Counted from the stretch's first letter, positions 8,215 through 16,660 are shown. The stretch: DNA of 20,309 bases from Fibrobacter sp. UBA1765 (GCA_002314675.1 DCGZ01000103.1:1-20309), one strand, 5' to 3'. Notes: generated from the sequence alone by a model not told the origin. Numbers and translations: made by a program.

Positions 8215-8397
8215 ATGAGATTTGTCAGTGGAATCAGTCTGTTTATCTTGTCTTTCGCTACGTCAGTTCTTGCCGAAATGGTGTTTTCTGCGGATTTTGA
8301 AAATCGTGCTGCCGGCCAGTACACCGATAAGATGGCCCAGGAGGACTTCCCTAAAAAGGCGGGCGTTTCCAGCTGGTATGCCATGGAGCAGCAATAA
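8215..8397 (+). pseudogene. Truncated PL14-like lyase ORF, 60 aa (copy R2)
   Basis: The ATG at 8215 has a good GAGG site. It encodes a signal peptide (MRFVSGISLFILSFATSVLA) whose sequence differs from the intact lyase, then 39 residues (21-59) almost identical to its mature N-terminus, then QQ and a stop. The DNA from about 8280 to 8390 differs from the intact copy (14900-15009) at only a handful of positions, while the leader and signal peptide are diverged. Everything after residue 59, including the whole lyase active region, is absent. The frame is clean, so a 40-residue secreted peptide could still be made. No enzyme activity is expected. Confidence 0.8.
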
Positions 8398-8399
8398 AA

Positions 8400-8485
8400 T
8401 TCTTCACGATGGATTCAGCAATGAGCTTGCGGGGAAACGTCGCCGTATGCAAAGGTAGGTTTGCTACACCTGTATGTTTAGGCGT
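8400..8485 (-). pseudogene. DUF763-like N-terminal remnant (second copy)
   Basis: On the minus strand the codons from 8485 read (T)PKHTGVANLPLHTATFPRKL followed by IAESIVKNF. This matches MPKRTGVADLPL of the remnant at 5781-5915 and the general DUF763 pattern in which a P and an L follow PLH at fixed distances. The expected start codon is ACG instead of ATG, so it is inactivated. It abuts the truncated lyase ORF tail to tail, as at 5780, but the surviving pieces differ between the two copies. Confidence 0.6.
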
Positions 8486-8488
8486 GAT

Positions 8489-9109
8489 TTAAGGTTCTCC
8501 ACCATAAATCACTTGGTTCCCTTTGGCATCCTCAAAGATAATGTTGCCGTTTTTGTTGCTCACCTTGTATTTAGGTTTGTGACTCTGAATTTTACCATCG
8601 GCAATGCTGTAAAGATTTCCTTTATAATTCAGATAGTTTCCCATGATCGTTGCTGTTGATTCTGTATTGCAATTCCCGATTTCAAGAGTGTCCCTAACAG
8701 ATCCACCTTTCATAAGGATAAAGCCACAATCACGGTCATTTTCATCAAGCCAAATGAAATCCGCGCTGTATGCATCGTTTTTAGCAAGTTCATCTGAAGA
8801 AGACCACGCTCTCCCTCTTTTCAGGGAATCCATTCGAACTTCGTAAAAGTGTGTAGAAACATCCCTGCTAAAATCATCGTCATCATAACCCATAAAATGA
8901 TGACAATCGATATATCCACTTTCTACAAAGGTTACCTCAACAACGGCCGTTGAATCATCCTTGACTCCAATGAGGGTCCATCTGTAATATTCATCTGTTA
9001 CTACATGGGTATCCATATAGCAACCGCTGACAAATACAGAAGCAAACATAACCACAAAAAGCAATGCCAATGAATTTGCCTTTACCATCAAGATGTTTCT
9101 ACAGGTCAT
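8489..9109 (-). CDS. Small lipoprotein, third gene of the minus-strand operon
   Basis: This 206-aa protein starts at the ATG at 9107-9109, which has GAGG nine bases upstream. A TTG at 9124 inside the previous gene is also in frame but less likely. The signal peptide ends in VFVSGC with Cys30 as lipidated residue; an internal ATG at 9086-9088 would place the same cysteine at residue 18 but has no ribosome site. The mature part is acidic and beta-rich in appearance. The last 40 residues (YKVSNKNGNIIFEDAKGNQVIY) look like a short beta meander. I recognise no family. It starts 4 bp after the stop of the 784-aa lipoprotein, so it is part of the same transcript and envelope system. Confidence 0.7.
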   Translation of the reverse strand: MTCRNILMVKANSLALLFVVMFASVFVSGCYMDTHVVTDEYYRWTLIGVKDDSTAVVEVTFVESGYIDCHHFMGYDDDDFSRDVSTHFYEVRMDSLKRGRAWSSSDELAKNDAYSADFIWLDENDRDCGFILMKGGSVRDTLEIGNCNTESTATIMGNYLNYKGNLYSIADGKIQSHKPKYKVSNKNGNIIFEDAKGNQVIYGGEP

Positions 9110-9113
9110 AAAT

Positions 9114-11468
9114 TCAATCCTCAACGCACATTATTTGTACCAAGGGTGACAAGTCTTTGGGGCATTCGATGATTCTGGATTCAACTATATTCCCGGCGGA
9201 GGTAATGGTGGAATGCTTGAACCAGGCTTGCTCATAGCAATACTGAGTTTCATCATCGAGTTCATCACTTGTCCAGAAGATATCGTAATAAACAGAATTG
9301 CCGACATCTACGGGATGATCTACAGGATTATACTGTTCCTGCGTATAAAAATTCGGAGTCATCCATTCATCAGCACTTGGAATGTGGAATCCGGGAGGGC
9401 ACATTTTACTTGCCTTTTCCCAGGTGACATAAGTTTGCCTGTACGCTGCATTTAAGTGGACATCCCTTATTGCAATTTTTTCCTTGGGTTCACCGCATTT
9501 GGGATCGATCCAGGGGTAGCATCGGAAATTTTCGGCAACATCATCGATCCATTTTTCGTAGAAGGTTTCAAAACTTTCGCTTTTTTCCCTTACGTCATCC
9601 AGTCTGGTGATGTATGCTTCTGTTTCGTTTGTAACAAAATATCTTCCATTGAGATAAGCCACCTTGTAAGGAATATTGTCCATTTGCAAACTTATTAATC
9701 GGTAAATATTTCCCTGGCTGAATTCATACCTTATTTCGTTATTTTCTACAATCAAGTGTGTGCTATAACCGGACCTTCTCAATTTCCCTGTTTCCATTAC
9801 GGATGCGTCCAAAAGTGAATCTGGCTTAACCGTTACAAAATCGAAAAAGCTATAGGCATCCTTTAGCTGGTTGCAAGAGAGGAACACCGATTCCTTGGGC
9901 AGCCAAACGGGAGACGCGCCCAAATTTGCGCTATCGCAGTAATGTTCATCCAGACCATGTTTTTTAGCCAGTTCGTGAATAATCATTTGTTCGTCGGTGT
10001 AGTTTTCTAGCTTCCATTTATCATCATAGCAGCGGTAGTACTGGGAATCGTTGATTTTTATATGCCGCCCTTTTTGTGTGTTGTCACAAAACTCGTCGCC
10101 TAACAGACGGCCATCTAGATCTTCTGGGGTGGCATAATTCCAGTTTTTGTCGTGACAAGCGTAATAGACGTTGTCAATATTTATGACTCGATTTTCCTTG
10201 CATTCTTCGTGATAGAATACAGGGGCGATGCTCTTTGTCCATTCATCCTTATAGCATAGGTAGTAGCCAACCGAGTCGTTCTTGAAGATTTGACCATAAG
10301 ACACATAAGGGGGAATGTCAACATACTTACTGCGGTCGCAGATTCCCAGGAAATAGGAAATTCGATCGATGGAAATCCAGCCGGAATCGGAGCAAATATA
10401 ATAGCCAAAATTCAGGCGTTCCTTTTCGCCCTTGCGTTCCGCCGTACACTTGCCAAATGCGGAATCCCTATAACTTAAGGGAATTTCAACAAAAGCGCTG
10501 TCTTTATCAATGCTCCCTGTGCTATCGCTAGCAAAAGAATCCTTTTCCGGTTGAGGAATTTCAATTTCTTTTAACTTCCAGAAATAGCGATCTTCCTCTG
10601 GAATTTTTGACAAGGTGTCTTTGACGCACTCAAAATTCTCTTTATAAAAATAACTGTCCTTCACCTGGTTTTGTATAAGCTTGCCAACTGTATTTGAATC
10701 ACATTCCGAAAATCCATACGTAACCTTCCATAGGTTTCTATAGAACCTAAAGTTTTCGTCATAGCCAAGAACAGAACCGCTTGCTGAAATTTTCACCAGT
10801 GAATCCGCTACAAAAACAGGCTCTACAAAATCATCCCATTTGGTGGATGCGCCTAGGCTTTTAGCAAACTTATTTACAAGGCTAAAAAGTTCTTCGTCAG
10901 AAGAAGCTCCCATGCCATACACATAGGGGAGCCAGTAAAGAAGTTTCTCGTCCTGTTTTTCTACAGCCCAGAGAGTCCGCAATTCGCGGGAGGCGTGACG
11001 CTTTGCCAAATTCAGGTCATAACCATCTTCCTGCACAAATTTCCTTGCGCGATTAGACACCAGGGCTCCATGTAACGATAGGGGCGGGATAGAATCCGCA
11101 GACAAATCCATGTATTCCGTAAGGTTCAAGACTGTTGCTGAATCCTTGCCAATGCATGAATAATCAACCTGCAAAATGGAATGCTCTCCCTTATATTTTT
11201 TTGCAGTAAAGCTGTACCTGCCGCTGGACGACTTTCTGAAAATTACAGACAAGGTGTCCGAAATGTTCAAGTCGTTATCGACAATGTAAGCTTCTACAGA
11301 AATAACTTCTAGAGGAAACTCTAGGGTAATTTTTCCTTGAGGTAAAAAAGATACGCTATCCGATTCTGCGAGAACAGTTTCGCGTACGGATGGAACATTC
11401 GGTTCATGGTCGCAGGCGACAAGAAGTATTGTTACTAGTGCAATCAGCAAGTTCAATAAACATCTCAT
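9114..11468 (-). CDS. Large lipoprotein with C...YYxC...W units and FISUMP-like C-terminus
   Basis: The 784-aa form starting at ATG 11466-11468 is preferred over a 43-residue-longer frame, because it has AGGAG about 9 nt upstream, overlaps the preceding stop as ATGA, and begins with a proper lipoprotein signal (MRCLLNLLIALVTILLVAC, Cys19). After an N-terminal beta-rich region shared with the upstream gene come about five cysteine-framed units ending in aromatic-x-C then W: YYICSDSGW, YYLCYKDEW, YYACHDKNW, YYRCYDDKW and VFLSCNQL. The last 105 residues contain CPPGFHIPSADEW, IFWTSDELDDETQYC and RIIECP, the core pattern of the FISUMP domain. FISUMP proteins are cysteine-containing extracytoplasmic proteins of unknown function. 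It is probably anchored at the cell surface or periplasm. Confidence 0.8.
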   Translation of the reverse strand: MRCLLNLLIALVTILLVACDHEPNVPSVRETVLAESDSVSFLPQGKITLEFPLEVISVEAYIVDNDLNISDTLSVIFRKSSSGRYSFTAKKYKGEHSILQVDYSCIGKDSATVLNLTEYMDLSADSIPPLSLHGALVSNRARKFVQEDGYDLNLAKRHASRELRTLWAVEKQDEKLLYWLPYVYGMGASSDEELFSLVNKFAKSLGASTKWDDFVEPVFVADSLVKISASGSVLGYDENFRFYRNLWKVTYGFSECDSNTVGKLIQNQVKDSYFYKENFECVKDTLSKIPEEDRYFWKLKEIEIPQPEKDSFASDSTGSIDKDSAFVEIPLSYRDSAFGKCTAERKGEKERLNFGYYICSDSGWISIDRISYFLGICDRSKYVDIPPYVSYGQIFKNDSVGYYLCYKDEWTKSIAPVFYHEECKENRVINIDNVYYACHDKNWNYATPEDLDGRLLGDEFCDNTQKGRHIKINDSQYYRCYDDKWKLENYTDEQMIIHELAKKHGLDEHYCDSANLGASPVWLPKESVFLSCNQLKDAYSFFDFVTVKPDSLLDASVMETGKLRRSGYSTHLIVENNEIRYEFSQGNIYRLISLQMDNIPYKVAYLNGRYFVTNETEAYITRLDDVREKSESFETFYEKWIDDVAENFRCYPWIDPKCGEPKEKIAIRDVHLNAAYRQTYVTWEKASKMCPPGFHIPSADEWMTPNFYTQEQYNPVDHPVDVGNSVYYDIFWTSDELDDETQYCYEQAWFKHSTITSAGNIVESRIIECPKDLSPLVQIMCVED

Positions 11469-14164
11469 TTTGCATACTCCTTTCCGCAAATGGCTTTGAT
11501 TATGGGGTATGTTTTCTTTGGGCATTCCACGATGCGTTTCTGTTGTTTCCAGGTGGCGGAGTACGTATTGCTGCGGTTGGCCACAAGTTCCAGGCAATAT
11601 TGTGTATTGCTGTCCTTTGCGGTGCTGCTCCAGAAAATGCTATAGAACTGTTCCTTTGTCTTGGTGCCGTCCCATACGTAGGAATAAGTTGCCTTGATGG
11701 AACTTTCTTCCTCTCGAGTCCATCCGTTATTTCCTAGGGAATAATTTTCTTGCAGTTCCGTTGTATCTGGAATGTGGGTTCCTGAAGGGCAGAACTTTAC
11801 GGCAGATTCATAATCCATGTAGGATTCTTCATTGGAATTCACTAGCTCGATTTTCTGGGGTTCAAAATAATAGGTCTTTTTTTCGATATTTATTGTATTC
11901 TGTCCTTTTTCGATTGTTACGCTATCATCGACTGTAGCCCTTGCAAGCCAACTTTTGTAAAAGGTTTCAAAGTCATCACCCTTATGCACGAAGTTTTCAA
12001 GTGACATTGAAGTACTGGGACTTTCCTTACTCAGGAACATCATGTTCTTGGAAGCGTGGGCAGTGTAAGTTTCTTCATTTTCTTTTATTTTACTCAAAAC
12101 CAGGTAATCACGCCAGAAAAGGCGGAATGTATATTCTACGCCACCGATTATATTTCTGTATGTTGTGGAGTCGATAAAGGTTCCTCCGGCTAAATTGCGA
12201 GGAGTAAACAAATCTGGCAAATAACTGTTTGTTACTGAAGCTTCTTGAATTTTCCACTCACCATTTTTGCAAAAAACATGGTAATCCTTGTCGTCATCGG
12301 CGGTCCAATAGATGGAAGTTCCCGCTAAGCCTTTTTTGCATTCCCCGTCATGGTCGATGCGATGTTCGTATAAGAAAATATCATGTTCCGTAGCCTTGAT
12401 CCAATGGGCTTCATCTGTCCACCAATGAATATTGCACACAAAATATTCATTGTCGGATTTGTACACCTGATTTCTTATGGCTTCTTCGCAGACGATGCCC
12501 GCCTTTACAGGTGCCACCACAAGGCTGTCCTCTACGTATGTCCAGTGGTTATTTTCGCACTTGTAATAGGATTCTCCATATTTCTTGAACAACTTTGCAG
12601 ATGGGCAACTATCTCGACTCAGTATGGGAGGCAAAAGTTCCTCGTCGCTTAAAAGACGCCAGGATTTATCGCACATGTAATATTTACCGTTATAGACCGC
12701 AATGTTGTAACGGTGATTGTCATTGCAGACATCTCCATATACCAGGGGCGGTATCGTATCGCGCCAGGACTTGCCATTGCAATAGAAGTAGGCTGTGTCA
12801 ATTACGGAATTACGATGAACTGGCAATACAAAGGAAGTTCCCTTCATATTGGCATTGCATTCTTGGTCATAGTATCTGGTGCCATCGCTCTTTTCCCAAT
12901 AGCCGTTCTTGCAGATGGCAAAAAACGAATCCGTATAGATATATTCGCCATTACGCTCCGAGGTGCACGAACCCACTTCACGCACTACACGGGAATCGAA
13001 TTCGTAAATCTCATAACCCTGTATGCGAATGCCATAAGAAGACCATTTCCCATCCTGGCAAAGGTACTCGCCACCATTAGGTAAAAAACGGATTTTAGTA
13101 TCACCTTCCTTGCAGCCAAAATAAATGTCTGCCGATGCTTCTTCTGAAAGAGTTTCCCACACCGATGAATTCTTCTTGCAGGCAAAGCCTCCCATGGAAC
13201 CGATAACTACGGAATCAAGGTCAAAATAACAAGGTCCTAGAAGTTCGTCCTGCTCATTTTGCAGACGCCACATGAGGCGACCTGATTTTTGGGGCATGGA
13301 ATCGCAGATGACCAAATGTCCATTGAATTCACTGGAATCCTTGAGAATTTGGGAGGTATCCCCCTGAAAAAGGGGCGAGCGCAATTTATAAACGCTTTCA
13401 ATAAACTCTTCGGCAAAGTTATAAATTTCATCACTATAGGAAGTGGCGTTAGTATTTATAAACCTTAAGAAATTATCTGCTACGTTTATTGTAGAAAGAA
13501 CTTGGTCCCATTTTGTCTTTGTGCCCAGTCCCTTGGAAAGTTTTTCAAAACATTCGGCAAAGTTCGGCGCATTCACCATTCCACCACAATAAAGGACTGG
13601 CAGCTGTTCTTGCAAATTCCAGGTTTCGGGTGGTGTTTCCAGAAATGTCTCGGCTTTCAGGAATGCACTATCCTTCTCCCATATCAAATCCATGTCTGCT
13701 TCCTGATGCAAGGACTTTACCCAGGGCGAGAGCATGGCCGAATGAAGATTCAGTTGGAGATCGTCTTCGTAAAGAATGTCAAAATACTGGGTAAACTTCA
13801 AGGTATCACTAAAGGAGGAATCTCCATAGGCGCAACTAAAATCCACCTGGATTTCGGAGCTGGAATAATTTCGTGCTCTAACGCTGAAACGGGACTCCTC
13901 CAACTTGGCTTCAACGGAATCCCCTGGCATCATCTTCTTATCGAGAGTGAGGATCTTTACATTTAGAAGTCTGAAATTTTGAGGCAGATCCACAGAGCCC
14001 GAAAGAGTTCGATTATCTAAGGAGTAAGTCTTATTTTTATCAGATTCCGAAAAATCGTTTTCGTCGGATTTTGAATGGATATCGTAACGGGTTTCAGGGC
14101 CACCGCAACTTACAATAAAAAGCCCCAAAAAAAGAGCTCCGATATAACAAATAATCCTATTCAA
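11465..14164 (-). CDS. Large lipoprotein, paralogue with about eight C...YxC...W units
   Basis: This 899-aa protein starts at a TTG (14162-14164) with GAGG eight bases upstream. No ATG lies near the signal peptide, so the TTG start is well supported. Cys20 in LFIVSC is the lipidation site. The layout matches the next gene: an N-terminal beta region with a hydrophobic/charged helical part, then about eight cysteine-framed units (for example EYLCQDGKW, FFAICKNGYW, YFYCNGKSW, YYMCDKSW, YYKCENNHW, YFVCNIHWW, YHVFCKNGEW), then a FISUMP-like end (residues about 785-899) with FCPSGTHIPD, IFWSSTAKDSNTQYC and RIVECP. It is a divergent tandem paralogue of the 784-aa gene and coupled to it by an ATGA overlap. 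Function is unknown; binding of a surface ligand or polymer is plausible but not shown. Confidence 0.8.
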   Translation of the reverse strand: MNRIICYIGALFLGLFIVSCGGPETRYDIHSKSDENDFSESDKNKTYSLDNRTLSGSVDLPQNFRLLNVKILTLDKKMMPGDSVEAKLEESRFSVRARNYSSSEIQVDFSCAYGDSSFSDTLKFTQYFDILYEDDLQLNLHSAMLSPWVKSLHQEADMDLIWEKDSAFLKAETFLETPPETWNLQEQLPVLYCGGMVNAPNFAECFEKLSKGLGTKTKWDQVLSTINVADNFLRFINTNATSYSDEIYNFAEEFIESVYKLRSPLFQGDTSQILKDSSEFNGHLVICDSMPQKSGRLMWRLQNEQDELLGPCYFDLDSVVIGSMGGFACKKNSSVWETLSEEASADIYFGCKEGDTKIRFLPNGGEYLCQDGKWSSYGIRIQGYEIYEFDSRVVREVGSCTSERNGEYIYTDSFFAICKNGYWEKSDGTRYYDQECNANMKGTSFVLPVHRNSVIDTAYFYCNGKSWRDTIPPLVYGDVCNDNHRYNIAVYNGKYYMCDKSWRLLSDEELLPPILSRDSCPSAKLFKKYGESYYKCENNHWTYVEDSLVVAPVKAGIVCEEAIRNQVYKSDNEYFVCNIHWWTDEAHWIKATEHDIFLYEHRIDHDGECKKGLAGTSIYWTADDDKDYHVFCKNGEWKIQEASVTNSYLPDLFTPRNLAGGTFIDSTTYRNIIGGVEYTFRLFWRDYLVLSKIKENEETYTAHASKNMMFLSKESPSTSMSLENFVHKGDDFETFYKSWLARATVDDSVTIEKGQNTINIEKKTYYFEPQKIELVNSNEESYMDYESAVKFCPSGTHIPDTTELQENYSLGNNGWTREEESSIKATYSYVWDGTKTKEQFYSIFWSSTAKDSNTQYCLELVANRSNTYSATWKQQKRIVECPKKTYPIIKAICGKEYAK

Positions 14165-14233
14165 GAATCTAACCTCAAATATAAAGTTAGATTTTTTTTT
14201 ATTAGTATTGAGCGTGTTTTATATATTTCGGTT
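14165..14233. promoter_or_regulatory. Divergent intergenic region
   Basis: These 69 bp separate the minus-strand lipoprotein operon from the plus-strand membrane protein and must hold promoters for both. A run of ten T at about 14192-14201 and TATAT-rich stretches on both strands give several possible -10 boxes, but I see no clear -35/-10 pair. GAGG at about 14172-14175 (minus strand) is the ribosome site of the TTG start. Confidence 0.35.
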
Positions 14234-14758
14234 ATGGAAGGGAAAATTACATTTGCATTATGCCTCTTGGCTTCGATGGTTTTTGCTCAAAGTATGGCGA
14301 AACCTGTTGCTGAAGTTGATTCCGCTGCATACTATGACGAGCTGTGTACTCAAAACCATCAAAAATTCCGTGCAAATGAATCCGTATCAGATGTGTTCTT
14401 TTGGACTAGTGTGGGATTAAGCGCTGCAGTTCCGATTTCAGGTATGCTGCTTGGAGCGAAATCCATGGGGTGCAATGTGAACGAAGACAATGATTGTCGA
14501 TGGTCTGCTTTGGATTGGGGATTAGCAGCGCCATTGCTTCTTTTTCTCCCATCGTGGGTCGCTTACGGGAGTTTTTCAATTGCAAAGAATATCCGCAAGC
14601 GTAAATATAATGAGTATTACCGAAAACGTGAAGATTACGTAAAACGAAGGTTGCTTGAAAAAAACGAGATGGATAAACAGTCTTTTTCCATACAGTTGAT
14701 GCCTTTACTGAATCCTGTCGATAATCACTATGGAGCTTTGTTCGCTTTGAACTTCTAG
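14234..14758 (+). CDS. Small exported membrane protein, unknown function
   Basis: This 174-aa protein starts at the ATG at 14234. A longer frame from 14075 would run antisense through the lipoprotein start and lacks support. It begins with a signal peptide (MEGKITFALCLLASMVFAQS). Two further hydrophobic segments follow (VFFWTSVGLSAAVPISGMLL and WGLAAPLLLFLPSWVAYGSF), then a highly charged helix rich in K, R, E and Y, and an end reading FSIQLMPLLNP with a final aromatic residue. Two cysteines (GCNVNEDNDCRW) lie between the hydrophobic segments, suggesting an extracytoplasmic loop with a disulfide. No family is recognised. It is divergent from the lipoprotein operon and may share control with it. 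Confidence 0.65.
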   Translation: MEGKITFALCLLASMVFAQSMAKPVAEVDSAAYYDELCTQNHQKFRANESVSDVFFWTSVGLSAAVPISGMLLGAKSMGCNVNEDNDCRWSALDWGLAAPLLLFLPSWVAYGSFSIAKNIRKRKYNEYYRKREDYVKRRLLEKNEMDKQSFSIQLMPLLNPVDNHYGALFALNF

Positions 14759-14832
14759 AAAAGCAACGGCGTTCCCATCTCTCCAAAAAAATGTATTTTC
14801 AATAGAGTCTGCATTTCTTGTTGAGGAACCTT

Positions 14833-15894
14833 ATGAACTTTGCTCGTGGAATTTTCGCAATCGCCTTGGCTTGCACTTCGGCATCCTTTGCCGATGTGGT
14901 GTTTTCTGCGGATTTTGAAAATCGTGCTGCCGGCCAGTACACTAATAAGATGGCCCAGGAGGACTTCCCTAAAAAGGCGGGAGTTTCCAGCTGGTACGCC
15001 ATGGAGCAGAATGGCGGCCAGAATGCAAAGATTGTGCAGGACGATGAAGAGCACGGAATGGTTCTGCAGCTGAAGTACCCCAAGGGTTGCGTAGGGCCCA
15101 ATGACGAAGGTGAGCGCCCCGCCTGCGCCGGGCAGGTGAAGCAGCCGCTCGATGTTTCTGCAGAAGAAATGTGGGTGGCATACGATATTCAGTTCGAACC
15201 TGGTTTTGAATTTGTGAAAGGTGGCAAGTTGCCTGGGCTTTGTGGCGGCAAGTGCTACACTGGCGGAAATCGCCCCTCTGTAGGCGACGGCTGGAGTGCT
15301 CGCATTATGTGGCGTACGGATGGTGCCGTGGTGCAATACCTCTACTTTGTGGATCAGGGCAGTACCTACGGCGATGACGCCAAATGGAATCTGGGCGAGA
15401 CTGCGGAACAAAAACATTTTGTGCCGGGAACATGGCACCATGTGGTGACCCGCGTGGTCATGAATTCTGTTTCCATCGAAGGCTCGGGCGACAAGAACGG
15501 TGTTGTGCAAAGTTGGTTCGATGGTGAACTTTCCCTGGACTTGGATACTTTGCGGTTGCGTGATTCCCAGGGCCAGAAAATTGACGAGTTCTATCTATCT
15601 ACATTCCATGGCGGAAACGACGATAGCTGGGCTCCCACTAGCGACGTATTTGTCCGCTATGATAACTTTGTCGTCTCTACGGATTCCATTCCTGTGACGA
15701 ACGCGAAGCCCGGTGCGTCTGGCGAAGAAGAATCGTCGGCCATTAAGCCTGCACTTCCAAATAATCGTGACGGAAATCGTAGCGACAATCGTGTTGGTGA
15801 TTACGCCGGCAAACGCAGTGCCAAGCGCCCCGGCGAAACCCCAAAATATTTCAAGAACGAAAAAGACTTTAACGCCATGGGGCAGCAGCAATAA
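14833..15894 (+). CDS. Secreted polysaccharide lyase, PL14-like (intact copy R3)
   Basis: This 353-aa protein resembles the PL14 family (alginate/polyuronate lyases with a beta-jelly roll). It is predicted to cleave an acidic polysaccharide outside the cytoplasm by beta-elimination. It starts at ATG 14833 with TTGAGG just upstream; an in-frame TTG at 14818 lies within the ribosome site and is unlikely. A signal peptide ends near residue 20 (TSASFA). Core motifs are KGGKLPGLCGG (129-139), GGNRP then DGWSARIMWR (144-161), YLYF (169-172), YGDD (179-182), GTWHHVVTRVVMN (199-211) and WFDG (228-231). This order is what I recall for PL14-type lyases. Residues 290-353 are a low-complexity, basic, N/R/D-rich tail of unknown role. 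A HAD phosphatase gene follows after 14 bp. The substrate is not established from sequence. Confidence 0.75.
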   Translation: MNFARGIFAIALACTSASFADVVFSADFENRAAGQYTNKMAQEDFPKKAGVSSWYAMEQNGGQNAKIVQDDEEHGMVLQLKYPKGCVGPNDEGERPACAGQVKQPLDVSAEEMWVAYDIQFEPGFEFVKGGKLPGLCGGKCYTGGNRPSVGDGWSARIMWRTDGAVVQYLYFVDQGSTYGDDAKWNLGETAEQKHFVPGTWHHVVTRVVMNSVSIEGSGDKNGVVQSWFDGELSLDLDTLRLRDSQGQKIDEFYLSTFHGGNDDSWAPTSDVFVRYDNFVVSTDSIPVTNAKPGASGEEESSAIKPALPNNRDGNRSDNRVGDYAGKRSAKRPGETPKYFKNEKDFNAMGQQQ

Positions 15895-15908
15895 TTAAAT
15901 TTGCTCCC

Positions 15909-16565
15909 ATGCTGAAGGCCGTAATTTTTGACTTGGATGGAACTCTCTGGGATACTGTCGCTCCCTTGACTCTCATATGGAATCAGGTGTTCCAGAAGAA
16001 CAATACGGGCAAGGTGATTTTTGAAGATGACCTGCGAAATGTGATGGGGAAGAACCTTCAGGAAATCAGCGCAATTTATTTCCCGGACATGGAAAAGTCA
16101 CGCCGCGAAGACATTATGAACCAGTGTGCCGTGGCCCATTGCGCCTACCTGAAGGAACATGGCGCGCCGCTATTTTTAGACCGAGCGACACTCTCGCAGC
16201 TTTACGCGAAATACGAACTGTTCATTGTCAGCAATTGCCCCTGCGGATACATCGAGGCATTCTTGGAGTCCTGCAATTTGCGAAAGTACTTCAAGGATTT
16301 TGAAATGTCTGGACGCACTGGCAAAAGTAAAGGCGAAAACATCAAGGCCATCTGTGAACGAAACGGCTTGTGCGTGGGTGCCTCCGATTGTAACGGTGCC
16401 GCGGTTTATGTTGGCGACACTCTTGGCGACGAAACTGCTGCAAATTTTGCGGGCATTCCCTTTATCCATGCTGCCTATGGTTTCGGCACTGCCAACAACC
16501 CTGCCGCCGTTCTCCATAGCTTTAGCGAACTGCCAGAAGTTCTGGAAAAATTCTCCAACCATTAG
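15909..16565 (+). CDS. HAD-superfamily hydrolase (phosphoglycolate phosphatase-like)
   Basis: This 218-aa cytoplasmic phosphatase has the HAD nucleophile motif VIFDLDGTLW (D8 and D10), motif II in LFIVSNC, a lysine in GRTGKSKGENIKAI, and motif IV in YVGDTLGDETAA. A helical cap sits between motifs I and II, as in the phosphoglycolate phosphatase/beta-phosphoglucomutase subgroup. The substrate cannot be assigned. The ATG lies 14 bp after the lyase stop without a visible Shine-Dalgarno, so it may depend on read-through from the lyase. Its 3' end (codons for EKFSNH) resembles sequence just after 18926, suggesting its end was duplicated together with neighbouring DNA. Confidence 0.85.
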   Translation: MLKAVIFDLDGTLWDTVAPLTLIWNQVFQKNNTGKVIFEDDLRNVMGKNLQEISAIYFPDMEKSRREDIMNQCAVAHCAYLKEHGAPLFLDRATLSQLYAKYELFIVSNCPCGYIEAFLESCNLRKYFKDFEMSGRTGKSKGENIKAICERNGLCVGASDCNGAAVYVGDTLGDETAANFAGIPFIHAAYGFGTANNPAAVLHSFSELPEVLEKFSNH

Positions 16566-16573
16566 TTGGAGAT

Positions 16574-16596
16574 TTCTGCAACTATTGGCTGCAGAA
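16574..16596 (+). repeat. Hairpin after the HAD gene
   Basis: TTCTGCA and TGCAGAA form a 7-bp stem with a 9-nt loop. No T-run follows directly, so terminator activity is doubtful. A smaller palindrome, CCAAC/GTTGG, overlaps the HAD stop at about 16556-16570 and recurs after the second DUF1016 gene. Confidence 0.45.
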
Positions 16597-16601
16597 TTGA
16601 A

Positions 16602-16626
16602 CCTTGAAATTTTTGTTCGCTGTTAG
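16602..16626 (+). pseudogene. FISUMP 3'-end relic (scar A)
   Basis: Read in frame, these bases encode IFVRC and then TAG. They align with the last codons of the intact FISUMP gene (FSVRCVKN) and with the better-preserved relic at 18964-18990. Only the last residues survive. The call rests on the shared GTTCGCTGT plus the following A/T pattern and on the parallel position of the two relics. Confidence 0.45.
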
Positions 16627-16660
16627 AAATTAAAATTACAAATCTTTAACAAAGTTGCCC

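Noticed and set aside
12595..13084. Overlapping plus-strand frames of 161 and 123 codons
   Set aside because: Both are antisense to the cysteine-unit region of the 899-aa lipoprotein; the repeated codons of that region keep the opposite strand open.
14755..15510. 251-codon minus-strand open frame
   Set aside because: It is antisense to the PL14-like lyase and only reflects that gene's codon pattern.
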